From Lachnospiraceae bacterium (GTDB lineage Bacteria > Bacillota > Clostridia > Lachnospirales > Lachnospiraceae), in NCBI GenBank assembly GCA_902363555.1, contig CABJAM010000001.1, positions 1 through 64,000 of the forward strand: a stretch of DNA of 64,000 bases. Direction: 5' to 3'. The notes below the pieces were generated by a model. It searched no databases and was not told where the DNA came from. It saw only the letters and a list, made by a program, of their open reading frames with translations. Both the position numbers and the translations under genes were made by a program. Below are positions 52,930 to 61,589 of the stretch, in pieces (position 1 is the stretch's first letter; every line of letters begins with the position of its first letter).

Positions 52930-54153
52930 ATGTTGTGTCAATTTACAGTCAAAAATTATAAGAGCATTCGAGATGAAATAACATTTGATATGCAGGCGGC
53001 AGCTATTTCTGAACATGAAGATAAAGTAATAAGAGATAAAGGTGGTGAAATATTTCTACCTGTTTCTGCAATATATGGTCCAAATGGTGGAGGAAAATCA
53101 AATGTATTAGAGGCGTTACATACATTGGCAACGAAAGTGCTTCGTCCATTATATGCAATGGGAGATAATGAAGAACGTATTTTTCTTCAGAAAAAGATGA
53201 TAATAGACCCCTTTGCTTTTTCAGAGGAAACAAAAAAGGAACCAACAGAATTTGAAATCTTTTTTCGTACAGAATTAGCGGAATACAGATATATATTGCA
53301 TGTGAAAAGAGATGTGGTTGTTTATGAAAGGCTTGATCGTGTGAAACTGGATACAGGCAGGCGGTCTGCGCTTTTTGAACGTGATAAAGAAATTATATTA
53401 AAAGGAACGTTTGCTAAATTAAAAATAAGTGATGAGTTATCTGAGACACTCCCATTGTTATCTTATCTGGGAATTACGTATAAAAAGAATGAGGTCATAA
53501 AGGATGTGTTGGATTGGTTTGAATATGGAATCAATTTTTTAAATTATGGAAATCCAATGGAAGAGCTTCGTATGGCGGTATCAAGTTCTGAAACTGTCAA
53601 AAACTTAATGCTGGATATGATTCAGGAAATGGATTTGGATATTGTAGATTTTCGTGTGGTTAAAGATGAAAATGATAGAATTGATGTATATACAAAGCAT
53701 ATGGTCGGGGAATATGAAACAGAATTAAATTTACTGGAAGAGTCCAGTGGAACAAAGAAAATATTTGGTTTGATGCCTTTTATTGCGGATAGTTTATTGT
53801 CAGGAACTACTTTAGTAATAGATGAATTAGACGCTAAGATACATCCGGTATTGTTACGCCATATTATTTTGATGTTCACGGATATGAAAATTAATAAAAA
53901 GAAATCACAATTAATTTTTACATCACATGATCTGTCCACAATGAATAGTGGGGTGTTTCGCCGAGATGAAATCTGGTTTGTGGCAAAAGGAATTGCTCAG
54001 AATTCTAAATTATATTCGTTGGTTGAATTTAAGAATGAAAAAGGTGAATCCGTTCGGAAAGATGCCAAATTTGATAAACAGTATCTGGAGGGCAAGTACG
54101 GTGCAGATCCATATCTCAGACGAATTATAGATTGGGGGAAGGTTAATGCCTAA
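52930..54153 (+). CDS. AAA15-type ATPase (RloA/AbiL-like)
   Basis: The 407-residue SMC/RecF-like ATPase begins CQFTVKNYKSIRDEITFDM. Walker A is GPNGGGKS (50-57), Walker B LVIDELDAKIHP, and the sensor region is IFTSHDLSTMN. Such ATPases pair with RloB or TOPRIM-type proteins in abortive-infection systems, where the ATPase senses phage and releases the partner. The ATG at 52930 follows GGAGGT by 7 bases. It overlaps the RloB-like gene by 8 bases. Codon use is more AT-rich than in the neighbouring operons, which suggests transfer. Confidence 0.87.
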   Translation: MLCQFTVKNYKSIRDEITFDMQAAAISEHEDKVIRDKGGEIFLPVSAIYGPNGGGKSNVLEALHTLATKVLRPLYAMGDNEERIFLQKKMIIDPFAFSEETKKEPTEFEIFFRTELAEYRYILHVKRDVVVYERLDRVKLDTGRRSALFERDKEIILKGTFAKLKISDELSETLPLLSYLGITYKKNEVIKDVLDWFEYGINFLNYGNPMEELRMAVSSSETVKNLMLDMIQEMDLDIVDFRVVKDENDRIDVYTKHMVGEYETELNLLEESSGTKKIFGLMPFIADSLLSGTTLVIDELDAKIHPVLLRHIILMFTDMKINKKKSQLIFTSHDLSTMNSGVFRRDEIWFVAKGIAQNSKLYSLVEFKNEKGESVRKDAKFDKQYLEGKYGADPYLRRIIDWGKVNA

Positions 54154-54844
54154 AAAAGCCAGAACAGAAACATGGAGGAAAAAACGTCGCCAGGAATATT
54201 TGGAAATGAAAAAGTACAGATATTATATTTTCTGTGAAGGACAGGCGACGGAACCAAAATATTTTCAGGGTTTTAAAAAGCTAATAGAGGAAAATCCAAT
54301 TTATAGAGATATGGTTTTGATTGAAATTGAACCCTGCCAAGCTGAAACTATGCGGGTAATTGGAATGGCAGAGGAATATGTGAAGAAAAACAAAATTCAG
54401 AAGGGGCAGATTTGGTGTGTTTATGATAAGGACAGTTTTCCTGCGAGTGATTTCAACGGAGTCGTAAGTCGGGCTGAACAGTTAAATAAAGAAAATCCAG
54501 AGTTACAGTATCATACAGCGTGGAGCAATGAGTGTATTGAATTCTGGTTTCTTCTCCATTTTGCATATTATACAGCAAATAATCATCGGAAAGCGTATAT
54601 TTCATTTCTAAATGATAAATTCATAAAACTGGGGATTGGAAAATATGAGAAGAATATGAATGATATTTTTAATATTCTGATGGAAAAAGGGAATCCCAAA
54701 CTGGCGATTTCCTATGCAAAGCGTATTATACGCGATGGAAAAGGAAAAACACCTACCGAGATTGCACCAGGTACGAAAGTGTATGTGCTGGTGGAAGAAC
54801 TGGTAAAGTATTTGCCTGAAAAGATACAAAATACATTTAGATGA
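54146..54844 (+). CDS. RloB-like abortive-infection protein
   Basis: The 232-residue basic protein has YYIFCEGQATEPKYFQGFKKL (about residues 26-46), the RloB start, then WCVYDKDSF and AWSNECIEFWFLLHF. The acidic residues in these three motifs suggest a TOPRIM-like metal site. RloB-type partners are thought to be the toxic effector of RloA-RloB pairs. It overlaps the ATPase gene and is surely cotranslated. Confidence 0.87.
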   Translation: MPKKARTETWRKKRRQEYLEMKKYRYYIFCEGQATEPKYFQGFKKLIEENPIYRDMVLIEIEPCQAETMRVIGMAEEYVKKNKIQKGQIWCVYDKDSFPASDFNGVVSRAEQLNKENPELQYHTAWSNECIEFWFLLHFAYYTANNHRKAYISFLNDKFIKLGIGKYEKNMNDIFNILMEKGNPKLAISYAKRIIRDGKGKTPTEIAPGTKVYVLVEELVKYLPEKIQNTFR

Positions 54845-54867
54845 AAAGTGCTAGATATATAATCTCT

Positions 54868-54896
54868 TTGACAAAACTGTCTTAAAATGTTATGTT
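54868..54896 (+). promoter_or_regulatory. Promoter of the ROK regulator gene
   Basis: TTGACA (54868-54873) and TATGTT (54891-54896) have a 17-bp spacer. The gene starts only 18 bases after the -10. Confidence 0.75.
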
Positions 54897-54914
54897 ATTC
54901 CAAGGTGATGCATA

Positions 54915-56030
54915 ATGGAAAGTACGAAGAATAGTGATATCCGCGCCAATAACCGGAAGCGGATCGTCAATGCTCTGTTCCGGCAGGGGCAGATGACGAA
55001 ACAGGAGCTTGCGCAAAGGCTGAATATCAGTCTGCCTACCGCAAATTTACTTTTAAAAGAACTGGCTGATAAAGGGCTTGTAACCAATGGAAAGGTTATG
55101 GATTCCACCGGCGGTCGGAAGCCGGTGTGCATTATGCCGGTCTATGATGCCAAATTTTCTATTGGCGCCGAGGTGTCCTCCCAGGGGCTTAGAATTATAC
55201 TTTTGGATCTGGGTTCCAATGTCATTGCCAGAGAATATTTTCCTTATAATATGGAAAATACAGAGGCTTATTGGAAAAAGGTTAATGCTGTCATTATGGA
55301 ATTTGCGCGGCGTCATATGAATCGGCCGGACATGCTTTTAGATATCGGAATTACTTTGGAAGTACCTATGCAGGACGGGCGGATTATACAGAAAAAGGAA
55401 ATGGACGAAAAAGACAGGATCGATCTGGATATGGCTGCTTCCTGCTTTGAGCTGCCTGTGAAGTTCAGAAACAGTATCAAGATGGAGGCAACCGCTCAGA
55501 CCTGGGCTCAGGACCGGTGGGAGAATTTTGTCTTTGTCTCATTAGGCGGACATGTCAGCGGAGCCATTGTCTATAATGGCGCTGTGTTAGAATTTTCAAA
55601 TATAAACGGTGAATTTGGAAGTATAATCATTAACAAAGAAAGACCGTACGAAAAAATTGAGGACTATTATACTACCCGGGCGTTGTGTGAACGGGCGGGC
55701 GTGGATCATATTCAGGAATTTTTTGACCGGATCGAACGCGGAGATGGGGGCTGCACCGATCTTTGGAAGGATTACCTGGATGGGCTGTCGGTATTTCTCC
55801 ATAATCTTTATTGTATATTTGGATGGAAAATCGTGGTTGGCGGCCGGATAAGTCCTTTTCTGGAACCGTACAGAGATATGTTGAATCAGCAGCTTCGGGA
55901 AATGGATGCCTACCGCCAGAATACGGAGGGCTATCTGGAAATCAGCAGACTTGGTGAATATGGGGCGGCTGTGGGGGCGGCCATGCTGCCGGTGGATGAA
56001 TTTCTGGAATTTGGATATGACAATCTGTGA
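54915..56030 (+). CDS. ROK-family transcriptional regulator
   Basis: The 371 residues have an N-terminal winged helix-turn-helix (about 15-65: GQMTKQELAQRLNISLPTAN), then a ROK sugar-kinase-like domain starting FSIGAEVSSQGLRIILLDL. The zinc-binding Cys cluster and the GExGH motif of classical ROK proteins are missing: the equivalent is NGEFGSI. It should sense a sugar or derivative and control the adjacent minus-strand and divergent genes, with CGTAACCGTTT sites as possible operators. A terminator separates it from the convergent dehydrogenase gene. Confidence 0.87.
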   Translation: MESTKNSDIRANNRKRIVNALFRQGQMTKQELAQRLNISLPTANLLLKELADKGLVTNGKVMDSTGGRKPVCIMPVYDAKFSIGAEVSSQGLRIILLDLGSNVIAREYFPYNMENTEAYWKKVNAVIMEFARRHMNRPDMLLDIGITLEVPMQDGRIIQKKEMDEKDRIDLDMAASCFELPVKFRNSIKMEATAQTWAQDRWENFVFVSLGGHVSGAIVYNGAVLEFSNINGEFGSIIINKERPYEKIEDYYTTRALCERAGVDHIQEFFDRIERGDGGCTDLWKDYLDGLSVFLHNLYCIFGWKIVVGGRISPFLEPYRDMLNQQLREMDAYRQNTEGYLEISRLGEYGAAVGAAMLPVDEFLEFGYDNL

Positions 56031-56056
56031 GATACGCAACGTACAAATAATCATTT

Positions 56057-56099
56057 AGCCGCACGGGCTGGAGCAGGAACTCCGGTCCGTGCGGCTTTT
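56057..56099. terminator. Terminator between the ROK regulator and the convergent dehydrogenase gene
   Basis: AGCCGCACGG pairs with CCGTGCGGCT (56057-56066 with 56087-56096), with inner GGAG/CTCC and TTTT after. Confidence 0.92.
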
Positions 56100-56128
56100 A
56101 GTACGACGGCAATGTTTGCAGTCAGTGC

Positions 56129-57307
56129 TTATTGAACTTCCCAAAGCTTCCAATCCGGAGACATGGGCTCCGGACGTTGGCAGCTTGTTTTCATTTCATA
56201 AACCGTATTTGTGCGTGCGGCTGTCTCAAAAGCGTTAAGTGCTTCCACCACATGCAGGCAGATATCCGAACGCAGACGGCTGTCACGTCCGTTAAGAAGG
56301 GCACAGGCCATATCGGAGACACCCAGGCCGCGCATATTTCCCCGGGGGTCCGGATCGGATGGGAACAGTAAATCCTGTTGGGTAGAGCAGTCTTTTTTGT
56401 GGGTCATCATGGCAATGATTTTGGCCGGATGGGGAGCTGTTTGTGCGCTCACGATATCTTCCAGCTTTTTACCATCGTATACCTTGACCGGACCGCTAAA
56501 GGCGTTGGGGTCAGGAACTGTGATAGACCCGGCGGTGCCGAAAATTTCCATACATGGCAGGTCGGAATCCCATACATCAAAGCTCATATTCATATTTCCC
56601 ACGGCGCCGCAGGAAAATTCCAAAATGGCTGTGTAATGGGTGGGTACCTGGGCAGTCTCTGTTTTACCGAGAATATTGCGTTCGGGGCGTCCTGTGGTGG
56701 TGAAGCAGGCCACTTTTTTTATGGGGCCCAGCAGACTTACAAGCGTAGTGAGATAATAGGGGCCCATATCAAACATAGGGCCGCCGCCGGCCTTATAGTA
56801 AAATCCAGGGGCGGGATGCCACAGCTCGTGACCCGGACAGGTCATATTGGCTGTAAAGCCCAGCGGTTTTCCAATCGCGTTTTGATCCAGCAGCGCGCGG
56901 CATGTCTGGGCGCCCGCGCCTAAAAATGTATCCGGCGCACTGACTGCCATTAAGCCCTTTTTATGGGCAGTTTCAATGACTTCCTTTGCATGTTCAAAGC
57001 TCAGTGTCAGAGGCTTTTCACAGTATAAATGCTTGCCGGCGTTGAGAATCTGCATATTCACCTCATAGTGGGCGGCCGGTATGGTCAGATTTAAAACGAT
57101 GTCAATAGCCTCATTGGCTAAAAGCTCATCCACGGTGCAGGCGATGGGGATATTATATTTTTCTTTCATCTGTTCAGCTTTTTCAAGAAACATATCCGCG
57201 CAGGCAATAAGCCTGAGATTGTGGTAATGCTGTGTGATATTTGTTAAGTACACATCGCTGATCGTGCCGCATCCGATAATACCGATGCCAATGGTTTTCT
57301 TTTTCAT
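56129..57307 (-). CDS. Gfo/Idh/MocA family oxidoreductase
   Basis: The 392-residue sugar dehydrogenase has GIIGCGTISDVYLTNI near the N-terminus, YCEKPLT at the cofactor-lysine position, and GGGPMFDMGPYYLTTL, where the catalytic Asp and a Tyr replace the more usual Asp and His. The substrate is unknown. ATG 57307 was chosen by AGGAGATTTT upstream; the longer frame starts inside the next gene. It is the last gene of a three-gene minus-strand operon with two TIM-barrel enzymes. Confidence 0.9.
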   Translation of the reverse strand: MKKKTIGIGIIGCGTISDVYLTNITQHYHNLRLIACADMFLEKAEQMKEKYNIPIACTVDELLANEAIDIVLNLTIPAAHYEVNMQILNAGKHLYCEKPLTLSFEHAKEVIETAHKKGLMAVSAPDTFLGAGAQTCRALLDQNAIGKPLGFTANMTCPGHELWHPAPGFYYKAGGGPMFDMGPYYLTTLVSLLGPIKKVACFTTTGRPERNILGKTETAQVPTHYTAILEFSCGAVGNMNMSFDVWDSDLPCMEIFGTAGSITVPDPNAFSGPVKVYDGKKLEDIVSAQTAPHPAKIIAMMTHKKDCSTQQDLLFPSDPDPRGNMRGLGVSDMACALLNGRDSRLRSDICLHVVEALNAFETAARTNTVYEMKTSCQRPEPMSPDWKLWEVQ

Positions 57308-57323
57308 AATAAAATCTCCTATT

Positions 57324-58247
57324 TTAACGATATATTTTCCCCAATACCTCATTGACGTAATAAGACGATAGCGCCATAGCAGCCAGATAATCCGGAGCCC
57401 CGTCATCCTCGATGGTGCACCATCCGGTAAATCCGTGCTTTTTCACCAGCGCCCAAAGCTCCTTCAGCGGCAGGACGCCCTCGCCGGGTTCCCAGAACCA
57501 GCGCCAGCCCTCGTCATGGATTTCCACATCCTGCGAATAGCGGATACGATCCGGTACCGCAATTGATGCTGTATCCTTAAGGTGGAATGTACAAATGCGC
57601 TCCGCATAAGTGTCATAAAAATCCAGCAGATCGTCGCCCATAAGTGCGATCTGAGCGGTATCCAGGCAGTAAAATACATAGCGTGGATCAGTCATTTCCA
57701 GGAAACGGCGGTGGTTTTCCTTATTGACAGCACAGAAAAATTCATTGTGAAGGCCAATCTGTATACCATTATCCACAGCATAGCGGCCAATATCGGTAAT
57801 AACCTTTGCGGAAGCTTTCAGGGCGTCCGTGTCTAACGGTCCAACACCGTAATAATTTCTTGCCGGACATACATTCAGGTGTTTGCCGCCGAATGCTTTT
57901 AATGTGTCAATGGCCGCTTTGCCAGCCGCCAGCACCTCGTCATATTTGGCGGGGATGTTGGAGTCATCGCAGCCGTGGAACATGCCGCTGACTTCGATGC
58001 CGTGATCACGGGCGAAGGCCGTAAACTCCTGGGGCGTACCAAACAGGCCCAGGATCTCCGTCAGATCCCAGGGGGCGATTTCGATGCCGTCGTAGCCGGT
58101 GGCCTTGTGATATCGGAGTATCCGGTCCCAGTCCATGAAGTAGGCGGCGTTGGTTTTATCCTCGTAATAGAAATCTCTGAAGTTATCGATTTGCTTATAA
58201 GGAATGGTTTTCCAGTGGCTCATATGAGATAATTTTATATTTGGCAT
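57324..58247 (-). CDS. Sugar phosphate isomerase/epimerase-like TIM barrel
   Basis: The 307-residue AP-endonuclease-2-type barrel has GYDGIEIAPWD, the metal-site residues in GLHNEFFC and FYCLDTAQIALMG, TFHLKDTA, and GWCTIEDDGAPD at the last strand. Substrates of this group include keto-sugars and inositol derivatives. ATG 58247 follows GGAGGAAATC. It lies 14 bases after the second barrel gene and 16 before the dehydrogenase gene, which suggests consecutive steps of one pathway. Confidence 0.87.
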   Translation of the reverse strand: MPNIKLSHMSHWKTIPYKQIDNFRDFYYEDKTNAAYFMDWDRILRYHKATGYDGIEIAPWDLTEILGLFGTPQEFTAFARDHGIEVSGMFHGCDDSNIPAKYDEVLAAGKAAIDTLKAFGGKHLNVCPARNYYGVGPLDTDALKASAKVITDIGRYAVDNGIQIGLHNEFFCAVNKENHRRFLEMTDPRYVFYCLDTAQIALMGDDLLDFYDTYAERICTFHLKDTASIAVPDRIRYSQDVEIHDEGWRWFWEPGEGVLPLKELWALVKKHGFTGWCTIEDDGAPDYLAAMALSSYYVNEVLGKIYR

Positions 58248-58261
58248 GATTTCCTCCATAA

Positions 58262-59212
58262 CTATTCAGATAACATATGGTCAATAAAGTAGCGTGTTCG
58301 TAATATGGATCGGCAGACATCATATGAATTACGGCAATTATAGACGACAAGCCCGCCATAATCCACGTTCTTGAGTGCCTGTAAAATGGCCTTGAAATCC
58401 ACGGTTCCGTCGCCTATATCCCGGAAAACCTTTGTGGCAGATCCGGCCGGAAATTCGGGTAGCGCCTGACGGAAAGTCTCCTGTGTGTCCACAAAATCAG
58501 TGTCCGTAAAATGGACAACGCCGATATGTTCTTTCTGGGTACGGATAAATTCAGGAACATTGACGCCGGCAATCTGAAGCTGAGCCGTATCAATGTCTAA
58601 AAATACGGGAGCGTCAACCTGATCGATAAAAGATACAATACATTCACCCCGTAAAAGCCCCCAGTATTCATTTTTCAGGCACAGACGTATGCCATGTGCC
58701 TTTGCGGCATCAGCAGTCTGTCCGATGACACGGGCGGTTTTTTCAAGAAAACGTTCGGTTTTTGAGTGGTCACTGCCGCCCAAAAGGTTTCCAACGGCAT
58801 AATAGGATGGTGTGGCCGAGAGTGTGACAATACCTGCGCCAGCCTCGGCGGCCAGTGTTACGGCTTCTTCGGCATAATGTGCGAAGGCGCCAAAATACAT
58901 ATCCTCAGCGCCCTGACAGAAAAGCGATGGGTCCAGATGGATACAGTCGATGGCTTGGATTCCACGGCCGGACAGATGATCCATATAGTTTTTTGTGGAA
59001 CCAAATTTGGTTGTTATGGAACGAAGGGAGCGGGGAATGCCGGAGCGTCCTCCGAAATCCCACTTGGCTTCATATGGGATCTCAATCGAATTAAAACCGC
59101 CCACGCAGATGAGTGTGTACAGCTCATCCCAATAGTATTTGCTCTCCCTTTTGTTTCGGTTGGGCGCCTGGTGGTCCAGGTCAACCACTTCCGTGCTAAA
59201 ACACATTTTCAT
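58262..59212 (-). CDS. Sugar phosphate isomerase/epimerase-like TIM barrel (first gene of the operon)
   Basis: The 316-residue barrel starts KMCFSTEVVDLDHQAP and has GGFNSIEIPYEAKWDFGG. Metal ligands are likely in CLKNEYWG, FLDIDTAQLQ, VVHFTDTDFVD and LVVYNCRNS. The last-strand Glu of most relatives is replaced (YNCRN), so its chemistry may differ. It is only distantly similar to the 57324 gene. GGAGGTATACG precedes ATG 59212. Confidence 0.83.
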   Translation of the reverse strand: MKMCFSTEVVDLDHQAPNRNKRESKYYWDELYTLICVGGFNSIEIPYEAKWDFGGRSGIPRSLRSITTKFGSTKNYMDHLSGRGIQAIDCIHLDPSLFCQGAEDMYFGAFAHYAEEAVTLAAEAGAGIVTLSATPSYYAVGNLLGGSDHSKTERFLEKTARVIGQTADAAKAHGIRLCLKNEYWGLLRGECIVSFIDQVDAPVFLDIDTAQLQIAGVNVPEFIRTQKEHIGVVHFTDTDFVDTQETFRQALPEFPAGSATKVFRDIGDGTVDFKAILQALKNVDYGGLVVYNCRNSYDVCRSILRTRYFIDHMLSE

Positions 59213-59577
59213 ACGTATACCTCCTTGAATTTGCTGTGTACTTTAGATTTCGGAAAGATCGTAACCGTTTAGAGGAACCGGACGATTACGAAAAATTCCC
59301 ATAGGGCTAAAGCAGAACGAGCTCTTTATAGAGAGGATAGCGTATAAAAATATATTTGTCAATGCTTTTGTAAAATTATTTTATAAAAGTAACAAAAGAA
59401 GGTTTGAAGCGTGCTAACCAACAATGGTCAGTGAGTTGATAATTGTTCAGATCCAGCGGTCTGGTTTATATATAAACGTAACCGTTTGGCAAACTTCGGT
59501 TGTATTTCACATGAACATGGGGTAAAATTATTATAGTATCCATCATAGAGGTAAAAAACGATATAGAGGTGTAAAAA
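59213..59577. promoter_or_regulatory. Divergent regulatory region with repeated CGTAACCGTTT sites
   Basis: The 11-base sequence CGTAACCGTTT occurs at 59258-59268 and again at 59477-59487. The second copy lies in the inverted repeat AAACG/CGTTT (59474-59478 with 59483-59487). Minus-strand promoter: TTGACA (59362-59357) and TATCCT (59339-59334). Plus-strand promoter: TTGTAT (59500-59505) and TAAAAT (59523-59528) with a 17-bp spacer. The sites are placed to control both directions. No gene is seen. Confidence 0.65.
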
Positions 59578-60240
59578 ATGATCTATTATAATCAAACAAA
59601 TTATCCACATGTTCCATATCCCACACTGACCGATCTGCCAGAGCTTGGCTGTGCTTCGACGACCGTGCGCGATGCCGGCTGCGGCCTGTGCGCCACCTGC
59701 ATGGTCGTTGAAAATATGACCGGCCAGGCATTTCCGCTGATCGACTGTTTGGAATTATCCATAAATGTTCATGCCAATCACAGCCCGGGAACCGATCTGA
59801 CGATTCTTGGAACTTATGTGGCGGAGCGTTTTAATCTGGGCTTTGCGGCAACCGATGATCCGGAGCGCCTGCGGGAGCATTTGAAAAAGGGCTATATGGC
59901 TGTGGCCTGCGCTGCGGGCGACCGGGCTGAGGAAAATTATGTGGGTGTTTTTTCTCATGGCGGCCATTATGTCGCTGTTGTGGGGATGGATGCGGACGGT
60001 GAGCATATCCGCGTGCTGGACCCCTCACAGGTACCCGGAAAATATGATATTGAAGGACGGCGGGAAAAGGTTATTGTTAACGGAAATATTTTACATACGA
60101 CCATGACGGTGCTTGCACAGGACTGCCGGTACAGAGAGCCTGCAAATTATGAGGACGGCGATTTTAAAAAATGGCTGGAATTTGCGGGCGAACCGGCAAA
60201 CCGGATGCGGTATTTTCTGTTTTGGCCGTCCGAAACGTAA
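59578..60240 (+). CDS. C39-like papain-fold peptidase family protein
   Basis: The 220-residue protein has VRDAGCGLCATCMVVENMTG, with Cys-35 as the likely nucleophile. His-130 in GGHYVAVVGM and Asp-148 in RVLDPSQ would complete a papain-like triad. It has no signal peptide or ABC domains. Members of this fold act as peptidases, amidases or transglutaminase-like enzymes. It is the first gene to the right of the divergent control region, so it belongs to the carbohydrate regulon; the substrate is unknown. Confidence 0.75.
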   Translation: MIYYNQTNYPHVPYPTLTDLPELGCASTTVRDAGCGLCATCMVVENMTGQAFPLIDCLELSINVHANHSPGTDLTILGTYVAERFNLGFAATDDPERLREHLKKGYMAVACAAGDRAEENYVGVFSHGGHYVAVVGMDADGEHIRVLDPSQVPGKYDIEGRREKVIVNGNILHTTMTVLAQDCRYREPANYEDGDFKKWLEFAGEPANRMRYFLFWPSET

Positions 60241-60257
60241 ATAATAAGTCAAGCGGC

Positions 60258-60356
60258 GGGTGCCCGGCTGTAAATCTTAGACGGCGACTAAGTGGCTGCA
60301 TAATCTTAGATGGCAGCTAAGCGGCTGCATAATTTTAGACGACGGGCACCTGGCCG
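60258..60356. repeat. 29-bp tandem repeat inside an inverted repeat
   Basis: Three units of about 28-29 bp start near 60268, 60296 and 60325, each with a CTGCATAATCTTAGA-like core. GGTGCCCG and CGGGCACC (near 60258 and 60342) flank them. The element lies between the C39-like gene and the next dehydrogenase gene. Confidence 0.75.
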
Positions 60357-60376
60357 CATAACCATAGGAGGAGCGT

Positions 60377-61525
60377 ATGCGAGACTATTTAAGATATGGA
60401 ATGGTAGGCGGCGATTTGGATGCATTTATCGGGGGTGTCCATCGAACCGCCATATCCTTTGACGGACGCGCCGTGCTCACGGCTGGGTGCTTCAGCCGGG
60501 ATGTGCGGAAGAATAAAGAATGTGGTGATTTTTACCGTTTAGATGGTGAACGTATTTATGACAGCTTTGAGGAAATGGCTGCCAGGGAGAGCAAACGGGC
60601 GGACGGCATTGATTTTGTAGTCATTGTCACGCCGAATAATACCCATTACCAGATTGCCCGGGCATTTCTGAAATGCGGCATTCATGTGCTTTGTGAAAAG
60701 CCGTTGTGCTTTACTCTGGAGGAAGCCTGCGAGCTTAAACGCCTTGCAGATGAGAAGCATTTGTATTTTGCCGTAAATTATTCCTATTCGGGAACCAACA
60801 TGGTGAAGGAAGCCAGAGCGCTTATCACCTCAGGAGCTATCGGGAAAATCATCAACGTGAATGCGGAATATCTCCAGGAATATCTCGTGGACGATGTGGG
60901 GAAGGGCGACCAGAAAATGGTCAAGCTGTCGTCCTGGCGCAAAGACCCTGAGGTGGCCGGGATTTCCAATTGTGTGGGGGATATCGGTTCCCACATAGAG
61001 CATACGGTGTCCTATATGACCGGCCTGCGGCTAAAAAGAGTGGCGGCAGCCCTGGATTCTTTTGGTCAGCCGCTGGATCTCAATGCCAATATTCTTGTGG
61101 AATTTGACAATGGGGCTCACGGCGTATTTTCCTCGTCACAGGTGTGTGTCGGACATATGAATGGTCTGGTGGTGCGCATTTTTGGTACGGAGGGCGCCAT
61201 TGAGTGGCAGCAGGAGAATCCCAATGTGCTGCTGGTGACGATGAAAGGGCAGCCTGCGCAGATTTATAATCGGGGCATGGGCTATGTTTCGGAGCGCAGC
61301 GCGCAGATGAACCGCCTGCCGTCCGGCCATCCCGAAGGCCTGTTTGTGGCATTTGCCAATATTTATAAATGCTTTATTTCCACGGTGCTCAAAACGGTAA
61401 ACGGACAGACGCCGGACGCCGGGGATCTGGATTTCCCTGACCTGGAGGATGGGATCTGTGGTGTTAAATTTATTCATGCGTGCGTGGAGAGCAGCGCTAA
61501 GGATTCGGCTTGGGTGGAATTGTAG
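60377..61525 (+). CDS. Gfo/Idh/MocA family oxidoreductase
   Basis: The 382-residue protein starts RYGMVGGDLDAFIGGVHR, a long-loop Rossmann motif of one subgroup of the family. It has HVLCEKPLCFTLEEA, NYSYSGTNMVKEAR and CVGDIGSHIEHTVSYM with the catalytic Asp and His. The best studied members of this type oxidise or reduce hexose or inositol hydroxyls. GGAGGAGC precedes the ATG. It is the second gene of the plus-strand arm. Confidence 0.9.
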   Translation: MRDYLRYGMVGGDLDAFIGGVHRTAISFDGRAVLTAGCFSRDVRKNKECGDFYRLDGERIYDSFEEMAARESKRADGIDFVVIVTPNNTHYQIARAFLKCGIHVLCEKPLCFTLEEACELKRLADEKHLYFAVNYSYSGTNMVKEARALITSGAIGKIINVNAEYLQEYLVDDVGKGDQKMVKLSSWRKDPEVAGISNCVGDIGSHIEHTVSYMTGLRLKRVAAALDSFGQPLDLNANILVEFDNGAHGVFSSSQVCVGHMNGLVVRIFGTEGAIEWQQENPNVLLVTMKGQPAQIYNRGMGYVSERSAQMNRLPSGHPEGLFVAFANIYKCFISTVLKTVNGQTPDAGDLDFPDLEDGICGVKFIHACVESSAKDSAWVEL

Positions 61526-61589
61526 GTAACAGCTTGGATTCATTGAGGAACTGTGATATTTTTGTTGGAGAGGGAGTGAGCGTGAGGAT

